Below, one piece after another: positions 49,170 through 57,384 of a DNA stretch of 64,000 nucleotides. This stretch comes from Feifania hominis (GTDB lineage Bacteria; Bacillota; Clostridia; Oscillospirales; Feifaniaceae): positions 558,001 through 622,000 of the forward strand of contig NZ_JACRSP010000001.1 in NCBI RefSeq assembly GCF_014384765.1. The letters run 5' to 3'. The position numbers were made by a program, and so were the translations under genes. Under the pieces are notes generated by a model. The model saw nothing but the letters and a program-made list of their open reading frames with translations. It did no database searches and was not told the origin of the DNA. The number at the start of each line of letters is the position of its first letter. The stretch's first letter is position 1.

Positions 49170-50420
49170 TTATCCTCTCACCCGCGGCAGTGTCGAGCCG
49201 CCATAGGGCATGACAATGACCTTGGCATCGGTCCCATGCTTCTCGAACGCATAGTCAAACGCCGTCTGTACCGCCCCGAAAGGTCTCAGAAAGATCTCAG
49301 AGACCAGTTTCTCATCAAGCTCCGACACCAGGCAGATCTCTGCATCCTCAAGCACCATGGCAATGGCCGCCGCCTTGTGGCCGCCAAGCTGAAAATCCTC
49401 GGCAATGCGTTCGACCATTGAGTGGGAGGTCGGCGCTGTGGTCATCCACTGCTCAAAGGTCTTCTCTCCAAAGCCCTCGCGGCAGGAGCCGACGAGAATC
49501 ACCGTTCCCCCGCTTTTCACCGCGTGCTTTGCGTTGTCGAGTGCTTTCTGCGTCTGGTAGAGGTTCAGATCCTTTGGCGCTCCGCCCTGCGAGACCACGA
49601 CGATATCGGCCCGGCTGTCAATCTCCTTGAGATAGAGGGTGTCGAGAAAGCGGCATCCCGCCCGATGTGCTCTCACCACGTCGCCGGCGACGGCCCGGAT
49701 GACCTTCTTGTGCTCGTCGAGCACCACATTCAAAATAAAGTCGACCGGGCAGCAGCTCACTGCCTGCTCAATGTCCTCCCGGACGGGGTTGCCGTCGAGA
49801 CTGCCGGCGGCCGCCTCACGCTCCACCATACGGCTGTGATTTGACTGGATGGCATCCCGCGTTGACACACCCGGCATAATTGCCTTGGCGCCGCCGCTGT
49901 AGCCCGCAAAGTAGTGGTACTCAATGTTGCCAAGGCAGATGCGCCGGTCAGCCTCGGCGACGGCCCGCGTCACATCAACCGGGGTTCCCCGGTCTGTAAC
50001 GCCCATGTGTACACAGTCGGCCGGGTCACTGTCCACGCAACGATAGCGCTCGTATATGGCGTCTCCAACGAGGCGGCGCATCTCCGCTTCGGTGTGAGGG
50101 CGATGGCTGCCCAGGGCAAAGACAACGGTGATATCCTCTCTGCGGCAGCCCGCCTGTGCCAATTCGTCCAACAGCGGCGGCAGCACGAGTGCCGACGGCA
50201 TGGGCCGCGTGATATCGCTGGTGACAATAGCGATCTTTTCACCCGGTTTTGCAATCTCACTGAGTCTTCTGCTGCCAATGGGTTCGCGCAGCGCCCGGCG
50301 CACTTCATCGGCGCCGGTGAGCCCGATTTCAACCTGATTCGGTTTTAAAACCGCCAGAATATTCTCATCCGGTACTGTCAGCGGCTGTGTTCCCGTTCCA
50401 AATCCAAGCTCCAGTCTCAT
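49170..50420 (-). CDS. LarA-family nickel-pincer racemase/epimerase
   Basis: LarA uses a nickel-pincer nucleotide cofactor to racemize lactate; many homologues act on other 2-hydroxyacids. The 416-residue product shows VTSDITRPMPS near 69, VVFALGSHRPHTEAEMRRL near 99 and the cofactor-site stretch YHYFAGYSGGAKAIMPGVST near 168. PKDLNLYQTQKALDNA lies near 290 and FQLGGHKAAA near 350. The genes for cofactor synthesis (larB, larC, larE) are not in the window. Its ATG overlaps the PGK stop as ATGA, so it is translated with the glycolytic pair. The link to glycolysis or lactate is not obvious, and the substrate is open. Confidence 0.87.
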   Translation of the reverse strand: MRLELGFGTGTQPLTVPDENILAVLKPNQVEIGLTGADEVRRALREPIGSRRLSEIAKPGEKIAIVTSDITRPMPSALVLPPLLDELAQAGCRREDITVVFALGSHRPHTEAEMRRLVGDAIYERYRCVDSDPADCVHMGVTDRGTPVDVTRAVAEADRRICLGNIEYHYFAGYSGGAKAIMPGVSTRDAIQSNHSRMVEREAAAGSLDGNPVREDIEQAVSCCPVDFILNVVLDEHKKVIRAVAGDVVRAHRAGCRFLDTLYLKEIDSRADIVVVSQGGAPKDLNLYQTQKALDNAKHAVKSGGTVILVGSCREGFGEKTFEQWMTTAPTSHSMVERIAEDFQLGGHKAAAIAMVLEDAEICLVSELDEKLVSEIFLRPFGAVQTAFDYAFEKHGTDAKVIVMPYGGSTLPRVRG

Positions 50421-51697
50421 GATCTTCCTCCCGCCGGAAACGCCTGCGCCGCGTGGCGCAGAGCTCTCACAACCGGAAGCTCCTCCCCGCTCAAAAAGCG
50501 GATGAGCGCGCCGCCGCCGGTACAGATGTAGTCAAGCTTGCTGTCAACATGGTACTTCTTTGCCGCCGTGATACTGTCGCCGCCTCCCACCACCGTGTAG
50601 GCGGCGGTCTCACCCAGCGCCTCAAAGAGCGCTCTGGTGCCATCCTCGCTCAAAGACTGTTCAAAGACGCCCACGGGACCGTTGCAAAACACAGTCTTTG
50701 CCCCGCGGATGATCTCACAGTACTGCTCGATGGTCTTCGGTCCGATGTCCACAGCAGCGCAGGTTTTGAGCGCCTCACAGCTGCCTGTGTCACGCAGTTC
50801 AATTTCATGGCGCTCTCCCCCGCTGATATATGCGAGGTCGCTTGGCATTACGAGTTTGTCCGCATGCGCCGAGAGCAGTTTTTTGCCCTCACCGATATAG
50901 TCAGCGTAATTTGACTTGACAATATAGTCCATGGTCGCAGCGCCGATGTCCTCCCCCGCGGCGGCGAGCAAGATCTGGCCCGCGAGACCGCCCGTCAGAA
51001 CCCTGTCGGCGATGCCGCGCTCGAGAACCGTATCCATCATCAGAAAGGCATCCGCAATTTTTGCGCCGCCCAGCACGAAAACACAGGGGCGTTCCGGCGC
51101 CTGCATCAGGCCCGAAATGACGCAGTACTCCTCTTCAAAGAGCCGCCCCATCGCCGAGGGAAGCACCTGCTCAAAACCGCACAGAGACGGCTGGTCGCGG
51201 TGTGCCGCCGCAAAGGCGTCCATCACATACAAATCAGCGAGCGGCGCCAGTTTGCGCACAAGCAGCGTCTGAGCCTGCTGCTCATGGGTGAGCTTCAGCT
51301 TCAGTTCAAAGAGCGTCTGCTCCTCAGAGACAAAGCGCACATTGTCAAGCAGCAAAATCTCGCCGTCCTCCAGTCCCCGGATCGCCTCGCGCGCTGCCGG
51401 TCCGCAGACGTCGTCGAGAAAGCGCACCGGTCTCTCCAGGAGCTCCCGCAGCACCGCCGCATGCGGTTCGGTCGTGTAGAAATTCTTATATTCGATATCG
51501 CTTCCCTGATGGGCGAGAAGCACAAGCTTTGCCCCCCGATCCGACAGTTCCCGGATGGTTGGCACGCAGGCTTGAATGCGGGTCGTGTCCCGCAGGGTGC
51601 CCGTGGCCCTGTCAACCGGCTGGTTGATATCGACGCGCAGCAGAACAGTCTTGCCTTTGACGTCAAACTCGTCAATGGTGTTGATTCCAAATCTCAT
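50417..51697 (-). CDS. pgk: Phosphoglycerate kinase, archaeal-type
   Basis: This kinase transfers phosphate from 1,3-bisphosphoglycerate to ADP. The 426-residue product has the substrate motif VLLRVDINQPVD (residues 17-28), where usual bacterial PGKs have VDFNVP. Further features are VLLAHQGSDIEYKNF, LLLDNVRFVSEEQT, MDAFAAAHRDQPS, VLGGAKIADAFL and the nucleotide site VGGGDSITAAKK. The D-I-N-x-P motif and the overall pattern resemble archaeal enzymes. It sits between a type II GAPDH and LarA, with an 11-base gap and a 4-base overlap. Whether a normal bacterial PGK exists elsewhere is unknown. Confidence 0.9.
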   Translation of the reverse strand: MRFGINTIDEFDVKGKTVLLRVDINQPVDRATGTLRDTTRIQACVPTIRELSDRGAKLVLLAHQGSDIEYKNFYTTEPHAAVLRELLERPVRFLDDVCGPAAREAIRGLEDGEILLLDNVRFVSEEQTLFELKLKLTHEQQAQTLLVRKLAPLADLYVMDAFAAAHRDQPSLCGFEQVLPSAMGRLFEEEYCVISGLMQAPERPCVFVLGGAKIADAFLMMDTVLERGIADRVLTGGLAGQILLAAAGEDIGAATMDYIVKSNYADYIGEGKKLLSAHADKLVMPSDLAYISGGERHEIELRDTGSCEALKTCAAVDIGPKTIEQYCEIIRGAKTVFCNGPVGVFEQSLSEDGTRALFEALGETAAYTVVGGGDSITAAKKYHVDSKLDYICTGGGALIRFLSGEELPVVRALRHAAQAFPAGGRS

Positions 51698-51708
51698 ACG
51701 GCGCTCCC

Positions 51709-52728
51709 CTATTTGATGCCGAGATAGCGGTTGGTCATGGCCGTGCCCTCATCGCGGGTCAGCTGCATCTGCATGGCTGCACGAATGGCGTCCATATTTT
51801 CCGGGATGACGACCGACTCCTGCGGAATATTGATTGCAAACATGATGTCGTTGCCGGAATTGACAATCGACTCGTCCCACAGCGCAATCTCATAGAGGTC
51901 GCCGCGCAGTTTACCCATGTCACGCGCATAGCGGAAGAGCGAAGCGTTGCCGAGGAAACCGTCTTCGATCTTAACAGTGCGAATGCGCGGATGTGCGCCG
52001 AGAATTTCCAGGGTATTTGCCTTGTCGATCTTTTTCCGAGTGGAGGCCACGACGGTGATGATATGTCCGTGGGTCACAGGGGTGTGAACCAGAATACCGG
52101 TGGCGTCCACGTGCGGCATGATGGTCATCAGATCCACCGCCTGGTGGCTCGGCGCCTTGTCCATTTGCAGCGCATTCGTCAGGCCCCGGTGGTAGTCGCC
52201 GGGGTCAGCCACACGGCGAATGATGGTGATTGCAACTTTCTCGACGCCGACGGCCCGGTCGAGCGCATCCACCGCGCGGATGAGTCCCGTGGTGTTGCAG
52301 CTGGTCAGTTTGAGAAATTGCTGCCCAAGCCCTTTTTCATAGTTTGCATAACCGTGGAAAAAGACGTCGGCCACACTGTTCTTTTCACCGCCCTGGAAGA
52401 CGGCCTTTTTGCCCATGCGGGCGTAGAGCTCCTTGTTTTTTGCGCCGACACCGGCATTTGTGGCGTCGAGCATGACGTCGCACTGCTCCACCAGATCCTC
52501 AAGCGAGCCGGAAATCGGTACGCCCGCTGCCTTGAGTTTCTCCTCGTTTTCCGGCATGGCATTGTAGAAGCGGTAGGGCATCCCCGCCTCCACAAGGCCT
52601 CTGACCGAGAGCGTCGGCGCAACATCCGCAACGCCCACAAGTTCCATGTCCTCCTGCAGAGCAACGCCTGTCGCAAGGCGCAGACCGATGACGCCGTATC
52701 CGGCGACTCCAACTTTCACTTTGGCCAT
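51709..52728 (-). CDS. Type II (archaeal-type) glyceraldehyde-3-phosphate dehydrogenase
   Basis: This enzyme oxidizes glyceraldehyde-3-phosphate to 1,3-bisphosphoglycerate with NAD(P). The 339-residue product has the Rossmann motif KVGVAGYGVIGLRLATGV (residues 4-21). The active-site stretch LTSCNTTGLIRAVDAL has the catalytic Cys near 142. The archaeal-type segment QGGEKNSVADVFFHGYANYE lies near 114. The common bacterial type I signature (SCTTN) is replaced by SCNTT as in archaea. It heads the operon gap-pgk-larA under its own promoter. Such genes occur sporadically in Firmicutes, probably by old transfer (inference). Confidence 0.92.
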   Translation of the reverse strand: MAKVKVGVAGYGVIGLRLATGVALQEDMELVGVADVAPTLSVRGLVEAGMPYRFYNAMPENEEKLKAAGVPISGSLEDLVEQCDVMLDATNAGVGAKNKELYARMGKKAVFQGGEKNSVADVFFHGYANYEKGLGQQFLKLTSCNTTGLIRAVDALDRAVGVEKVAITIIRRVADPGDYHRGLTNALQMDKAPSHQAVDLMTIMPHVDATGILVHTPVTHGHIITVVASTRKKIDKANTLEILGAHPRIRTVKIEDGFLGNASLFRYARDMGKLRGDLYEIALWDESIVNSGNDIMFAINIPQESVVIPENMDAIRAAMQMQLTRDEGTAMTNRYLGIK

Positions 52729-52781
52729 TGTGATTTCCTCCCGTAAAATATTGTATTAAGAATGTATTAATTGTTAGCTCA

Positions 52782-52810
52782 AGTCTACCATCTGCCCGCA
52801 AAAAGTTCAA
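52782..52810 (-). promoter_or_regulatory. Promoter of the gap-pgk-larA operon
   Basis: TTGAAC and TAGACT on the minus strand are separated by 17 bases, 54 bases before the ATG, which follows GGGAGGAAA. Confidence 0.6.
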
Positions 52811-52899
52811 TGATTTTGGCCCGGTTTTTTCAAAAAAAATCTGCTGCTTTCATACAATTTTTTGCGCAGAAGCACACATTGTATGAGCTCATGAAAAAA

Positions 52900-52917
52900 G
52901 CGCCGCAAAAGCGGCGC
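52900..52917 (-). terminator. Terminator of the YibE/F gene
   Basis: GCGCCGC pairs with GCGGCGC around four bases and is followed on the minus strand by TTTTTTC. Confidence 0.85.
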
Positions 52918-52923
52918 CTTTCT

Positions 52924-54129
52924 TCAGATCTCCTCATCCTCGTGCACAGGCTGCGGTGAACGCCGGCGGGCCCACCACCTGCCCGTATAGAGAGACGCCG
53001 AAATCAGAGACGTCAGCGGAATGGTCAGCAGCATACCGAGACTGCCGACAAGCGATTGTAGAATCTCGACTACAATCATCTCACGATTGAACAGTTCCAG
53101 AAGCGAACTGTTGTAGGCCACCAGTAACACGACAGTGGACAGTGAGCTTCCGATGTAAGCCAGAATCAGAGTGTTCGCCATGGTGCCCATCATATCGCGG
53201 CCGATGGAGAGACCGGAGCGCAGCAGAAGTCCAAAAGTCGGGTTTTGCGCGTTGTCGCGCAGTTCCGAGAGCGCCGATGAGATGGAGATGGACACGTCCA
53301 TAATCGCGCCAATGGCGCCGATGATGATTGCGGCAAAAATAATCGCCTTGAGGCTGATGGGGTTCGGTGTATCGAGATAGAGAAGAAAGACCGAGTCCTC
53401 ACTGGTAATACCGGTGAGCATCAGTCCTCTGTCCATGATGAGCGTCAGCGCCCCCGCAACCAGAACCCCACCGATGCAGCCGAGCGCAGCGGCGAGACTC
53501 TTCTGACTCGCGCCGTAGATCAGCAGCAGCGTCATAGCGGTGATAAAGACCGAGACCAGAATGGACCAGAAATAGATGTTGTAGCCCGACAGAATCGACG
53601 GGATGAATACCGCAAAGACCGCAAGGCAGGTAAACGCGAGTGAGACAATGGTGTTAAAGCCCTTGAACCGGCCGAAGAGCAGTATCGCAACAAAAAATAT
53701 GGCGAGCAGTTTGTAGAGCGTCGGAGTGCGCAGGTATTCGCCGAAGACCCATGTAGGGTCCTCCCCCTCTACAATGGTTCTCTCATAGAGCAGAATCCGG
53801 TCTCCCTGCTGCACCTCGCGCGTGGTCATCGACTCATAGGACTCGATGGCCTGGGTTGCGACAATGCTCATGCCCTTGCGCTCGCCTTTCGTGATCTCAG
53901 CGACAAAGGTGACCACGGTATTCTCGCCGATCTCTCCATCGGAGAGCATCTCGTCGTCGGAGACCCGCTCGACAATTTTGGTTACCTTGGCCTGCTCAAT
54001 GACATCGTCGCTGTCCGACCGGTCCACAACGTGCCGCATGGCAATGCGATTTCCCACCAGAATAAAAAGAATGGAAAACACAACGGTCGACAGGTAGACG
54101 AAAACGTCCTTTCTCTTTCTCACTGTCAA
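52924..54129 (-). CDS. YibE/F-family membrane protein
   Basis: This conserved membrane protein of unknown function has an N-terminal helix (VFVYLSTVVFSILFILVGNR) and an extracytoplasmic beta-rich domain (about 45-130, with GDRILLYERTIV). A block of seven or eight helices typical of YibE/F follows (GAIGAIMDVSISISSALSEL, MMGTMANTLILAYIGSSLS). The tail is Arg/Glu-rich. The start is a TTG at 54129, 8 bases after GGAGG; a GTG at 54138 overlaps that site and is unlikely. The product is 401 residues. It is divergent from the CNNM transporter unit. Confidence 0.85.
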   Translation of the reverse strand: MTVRKRKDVFVYLSTVVFSILFILVGNRIAMRHVVDRSDSDDVIEQAKVTKIVERVSDDEMLSDGEIGENTVVTFVAEITKGERKGMSIVATQAIESYESMTTREVQQGDRILLYERTIVEGEDPTWVFGEYLRTPTLYKLLAIFFVAILLFGRFKGFNTIVSLAFTCLAVFAVFIPSILSGYNIYFWSILVSVFITAMTLLLIYGASQKSLAAALGCIGGVLVAGALTLIMDRGLMLTGITSEDSVFLLYLDTPNPISLKAIIFAAIIIGAIGAIMDVSISISSALSELRDNAQNPTFGLLLRSGLSIGRDMMGTMANTLILAYIGSSLSTVVLLVAYNSSLLELFNREMIVVEILQSLVGSLGMLLTIPLTSLISASLYTGRWWARRRSPQPVHEDEEI

Positions 54130-54147
54130 TCTTAACACCTCCGGTTC

Positions 54148-54176
54148 TTGACAGGACTCTTGCTGCCCAGTATAAT
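54148..54176 (+). promoter_or_regulatory. Perfect-consensus sigma-A promoter
   Basis: TTGACA and TATAAT are exact consensus boxes separated by 17 bases. Transcription should start near 54183, giving a 5' leader of about 160 bases before the CNNM gene. Confidence 0.92.
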
Positions 54177-54182
54177 AATCTC

Positions 54183-54312
54183 AATCTTTATCAAAGGCGG
54201 TGACATAAAACCACAATGGACGACGGCGACGGACCTTGTCATAACAAATGCTTTCCAGGAGAATAGGCGTGGCCTGCATGTTTTGATGCGGGCTATGCCT
54301 TTTTGTGTTTTT
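54183..54312 (+). ncRNA. Structured leader or small RNA upstream of the CNNM gene
   Basis: Between the consensus promoter and an intrinsic terminator lies about 80 bases of sequence with a short TGACA/TGTCA closing stem (54202-54238) and a G/C-rich interior. The terminator follows, so the unit could be a riboswitch or attenuator of the downstream gene, or a stand-alone small RNA. I compared it mentally with the M-box, yybP-ykoY, fluoride and guanidine consensus cores and found no match. Confidence 0.5.
54265..54312 (+). terminator. Leader terminator before the CNNM gene
   Basis: A 15-bp stem counting G-T pairs (AGGCGTGGCCTGCAT with ATGCGGGCTATGCCT, loop GTTTTG) is followed by TTTTGTGTTTTT. 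It lies 34-46 bases before the coding start. Confidence 0.8.
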
Positions 54313-54345
54313 ATGACGCCAAACAAATTTTAGGAGGTACTTCCC

Positions 54346-55656
54346 TTGTCTGATTCTTTTCTATGGCAAATCGTTCTGCAAATCGTTCTCATCGCACTCA
54401 ACGCGGTGTTCGCCTGCGCGGAAATCGCGGTGATATCCGTAAACGACGCAAAGCTTGCAAAACTCGCCCAGCAGGGCGATAAGCGCGCCGTCCGCCTGGC
54501 GGCGCTGACTCAGCAGCCGGCCCGTTTTCTCGCGACCATTCAGGTTGCCATCACCCTCTCGGGTTTTCTCGGCAGCGCCTTTGCGGCCGAAAACTTCTCG
54601 GACCGACTGGTCAGCTGGCTGGTTGGTCTCGGTGTGCCGATCGCCGAGAAGACGCTCGACTCAATCGCCGTTGTGGTGATCACACTCATTCTGTCCTACT
54701 TCACTCTGGTATTCGGCGAGCTTGTTCCCAAGCGGGTCGCAATGAAAAAGGCCGAGAAGCTGGCGCTTGGCATGTCCTCTCTGATCAGCTTTATCTCCAA
54801 GCTCTTCGCCCCCATTGTGTGGCTGCTCACCGCCTCGACAAACGGACTTTTGCGTCTACTCGGCATCGATCCAAACGCCGAGGATGAGGAGGTTACCGAG
54901 GAGGAGATCCGTATGATGGTCGACGCGGGCAGCGAAAAGGGCGCCATCGACAGCGAGGAACGGGACATCATTGAAAATGTCTTTGAGTTTGACGACCTAT
55001 CCGCTGAGGAGATCTGTACCCACCGCAAGGAGGTCACGCTTCTGTGGCTCGACGAGAGCATGGAGCAGTGGGACCAGACCATCTGCAACAGTCGCCACAC
55101 ACTCTATCCCGTCTGCGACGAGAGCGTTGATCACATTGTCGGCATTTTAAATGCCAAGGACTATTTTCGCCTGGCGGATAAGTCGCGTGACAGCGTGATG
55201 AGGCAAGCTGTTTCTGCCCCGTTTTTTGTGCCGGAAAATGTGAAAGCAGATGTGCTGTTTCGCAATATGAAAAAGAGCGGCAACTACTTTGCCGTGGTAC
55301 TCGACGAGTACGGCGGCATGACCGGCATCGTCACCATGAGCGATCTCGTCGCGCAGCTCGTCGGGGATTTCGAGGAAGACAGCCCCGACGAGCAGGTTCC
55401 CGAAATCGAGCAGATCGACTCTCAGACCTACAAAATACTTGGCAGCACCCCGCTGGAGGATGTCTGCGACAAACTTGATGTTGAGCTGCCGCTCGACGAA
55501 TATGAGACATTTGGCGGGTATGTATTCGGCGTGCTCGGCACGGTGCCTGACGACGGCGCCCAGTTTGAGCTGGAGGCAGACGGCCTTGCCATCAAGGTAA
55601 TTGAGGTTCGAGATCATCTCGTCGAACGCGCTGTCGTCTGCAAGACCAAGAGCTGA
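54346..55656 (+). CDS. CNNM/CorC-type transporter with CBS domains (hemolysin family)
   Basis: Members of this family have been linked to magnesium or other divalent cation extrusion. The 436-residue product has the CNNM membrane domain (1-190, with FACAEIAVISVNDAKLAKLA and VAITLSGFLGSAFAAENFS). Two CBS domains (about 205-330) follow, with ERDIIENVFEFDDLSAEEIC and YPVCDESVDHIVGILNAKDY. A C-terminal CorC_HlyC domain begins VPEIEQIDSQTYKI. The start is a TTG 8 bases after AGGAGG. The leader carries a terminator, so expression may depend on metal sensing (inference). Confidence 0.9.
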   Translation: MSDSFLWQIVLQIVLIALNAVFACAEIAVISVNDAKLAKLAQQGDKRAVRLAALTQQPARFLATIQVAITLSGFLGSAFAAENFSDRLVSWLVGLGVPIAEKTLDSIAVVVITLILSYFTLVFGELVPKRVAMKKAEKLALGMSSLISFISKLFAPIVWLLTASTNGLLRLLGIDPNAEDEEVTEEEIRMMVDAGSEKGAIDSEERDIIENVFEFDDLSAEEICTHRKEVTLLWLDESMEQWDQTICNSRHTLYPVCDESVDHIVGILNAKDYFRLADKSRDSVMRQAVSAPFFVPENVKADVLFRNMKKSGNYFAVVLDEYGGMTGIVTMSDLVAQLVGDFEEDSPDEQVPEIEQIDSQTYKILGSTPLEDVCDKLDVELPLDEYETFGGYVFGVLGTVPDDGAQFELEADGLAIKVIEVRDHLVERAVVCKTKS

Positions 55657-55673
55657 CGGCGTTGCGGAGGAAA

Positions 55674-55703
55674 AAGGCGGCCCCTCACGGGGCCGCCTTG
55701 ATT
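55674..55703 (+). terminator. Terminator after the CNNM gene
   Basis: AAGGCGGCCCC pairs with GGGGCCGCCTT around TCAC, followed by GATTTTC. The following stretch 55704-55853 shows no gene. Confidence 0.88.
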
Positions 55704-55853
55704 TTCTGCGGAGCAGGCAGACCTTAACGTGCCCCAATGTTGCCTGTACTATTTTGAAAAGCCGTTTCCCCTGTCAGCGGGAAGTCTCTGCGCCGCACGC
55801 TCTGCGAAAAAAGCGTGTCGGGCAATAGACATTGCGGGTTCCTAAAATAAAAA

Positions 55854-55883
55854 CGTCGGAGCAAAGCGGACTTTGCTCCGACG
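55854..55883 (-). terminator. Terminator of tRNA-Leu
   Basis: CGTCGGAGCAAAG pairs with CTTTGCTCCGACG. On the minus strand it is followed by TTTTATTTTAGG, directly after the tRNA 3' end. Confidence 0.85.
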
Positions 55884-55970
55884 TGGTGCCGCTGGTCGGG
55901 GTCGAACCGACACGGTATCACTACCACAGGATTTTGAGTCCAGCGCGTCTGCCAATTCCACCACAGCGGC
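55884..55970 (-). tRNA. tRNA-Leu (anticodon CAA), CCA encoded
   Basis: The minus strand folds into a class II tRNA. The acceptor is GCCGCTG paired with CAGCGGC and ends ACCA. The D arm region is TGGAATTGGCAGACGCG, the anticodon loop CTCAAAA reads CAA, and a long variable arm follows (TGTGGTAGTGATACCG). The T arm is GTCGG TTCGACC CCGAC. It reads TTG codons. Confidence 0.97.
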
Positions 55971-56016
55971 GAGTACCAAAATAGTATAACCGATCATCGG
56001 CAAAATTGCAAGCAAA

Positions 56017-57366
56017 TCAGGCCCTGGAATGTGCTTCGATGATCGCTGCAATCTCCTGTGCGGCGTGGCTGATCTGATCAAAGAGCTTTCCCTCGGCCAT
56101 AACGCGAATCAGCGGCTCCGTTCCGGATGCGCGCACCACAATCCGGCCATTCTCGCCGAGCAGCGCCTCGTGCTCGCGGATTTTGTCGAGCAGCTCACTG
56201 TCTGAGAGATAGGTCTCCTTGTAGCTGTTTGTCACTCTGACATTGATGATGACCTGCGGGAAGCGCTCCATCACCGCCGCAAGGGCCGACGCTTTTTTGT
56301 GACTGCGTGCCATCAGCTTGAGCAACTGCACCGCCGCAAGCTGGCCGTCACCTGTCGTGGAGTAGTCGCGCAGGATGATGTGACCCGACTGCTCGCCGCC
56401 AATGCAGTGGCCGCAGCGCTCCATCTCCTCGAGCACATAGCGGTCGCCGACGCCTGTCGTAGCCACGTCGATGCCCGCCTCTCTTGCCATTTCAAACAGC
56501 CCCATGTTGGACATGGTGGTCACCACAAGCGTGTTGTTTTTCAGACAGCCGTCCTCTTTCATCTGTCTGGCAAACAGGGCGAGAATCTTATCGCCGTCGA
56601 TCAGATCACCCTGCTCAGTCACCGCGAGCATCCGGTCCGCGTCGCCGTCAAAGGCGATGCCGATGTTGGCCTTGGCGGCGGTGACGGCCTGCGCGAGCGA
56701 CTCCATATGAGTCGAGCCGCACTGGTCGTTGATGTTTGTGCCGTTCGGGTCGTCGTGGATGAGGGTGGCGCGCACACCGAGCGCCGAAAAGAGCTTGCCC
56801 GCTGTGGTAGATGCCGCGCCGTTGGCGCAGTCAAAGACCGCTTTGATGCCGCCGAGGTCAATGTCGCAGGTCGATTTGAGATAGCTTATGTAGTGGTCGG
56901 CAGCACGGGTGTCATACTGGATTTTCCCAATTTCCCCGCCGGACTTCAAAAAGCGCTCACAGCCCGATTTGATGGCCGCCTCGATCTCATCCTCCAGCGC
57001 ATCCGAGAGCTTAAAGCCGTCGCCGTTGAAAAATTTGATTCCGTTGCTGTCATAGGGGTTGTGAGACGCCGAGATGACCACGCCCGCGTCGGCGCCGTAC
57101 TTCTGCACGAGATACGCGACCGCCGGCGTCGGAATGACACCCAGCAGCACAACATCCGCACCCACCGAGCACAGGCCCGCGCTGAGCGCCGCCTCCAGCA
57201 TATCGGAGGAGATGCGGGTGTCCTTGCCGATCAGAATTTTGGGCCGGTGATGGCTCGAGCGGGCGAGAACGACCGCCGCTGCCTGGCCGAGCTTCAGAGC
57301 AAATTCCGGTTTGAGTTCCTCATTGGCAATCCCGCGGACGCCGTCTGTACCAAACAATCTAGCCAC
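56017..57366 (-). CDS. glmM: Phosphoglucosamine mutase
   Basis: GlmM converts glucosamine-6-phosphate to glucosamine-1-phosphate for UDP-GlcNAc and peptidoglycan. The 449-residue product opens ARLFGTDGVRGIANEELKPE. It carries the phosphoserine loop VVISASHNPYDSNG (Ser near 102), the metal loop IAFDGDADRMLAV near 240, GGEQSGHIILRDYSTTGDG near 325 and RASGTEPLIRVM near 415. The start is a GTG 7 bases after GGAGG; an ATG six codons earlier has no such site. It lies 18 bases after ruvB. Confidence 0.96.
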   Translation of the reverse strand: MARLFGTDGVRGIANEELKPEFALKLGQAAAVVLARSSHHRPKILIGKDTRISSDMLEAALSAGLCSVGADVVLLGVIPTPAVAYLVQKYGADAGVVISASHNPYDSNGIKFFNGDGFKLSDALEDEIEAAIKSGCERFLKSGGEIGKIQYDTRAADHYISYLKSTCDIDLGGIKAVFDCANGAASTTAGKLFSALGVRATLIHDDPNGTNINDQCGSTHMESLAQAVTAAKANIGIAFDGDADRMLAVTEQGDLIDGDKILALFARQMKEDGCLKNNTLVVTTMSNMGLFEMAREAGIDVATTGVGDRYVLEEMERCGHCIGGEQSGHIILRDYSTTGDGQLAAVQLLKLMARSHKKASALAAVMERFPQVIINVRVTNSYKETYLSDSELLDKIREHEALLGENGRIVVRASGTEPLIRVMAEGKLFDQISHAAQEIAAIIEAHSRA

Positions 57367-57384
57367 GTTTTGTCCTCCAAACAA

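Noticed and set aside
55147..55737. Minus-strand frame under the CNNM gene
   Set aside because: It is antisense to the CBS and CorC_HlyC domains and crosses the gene's terminator.
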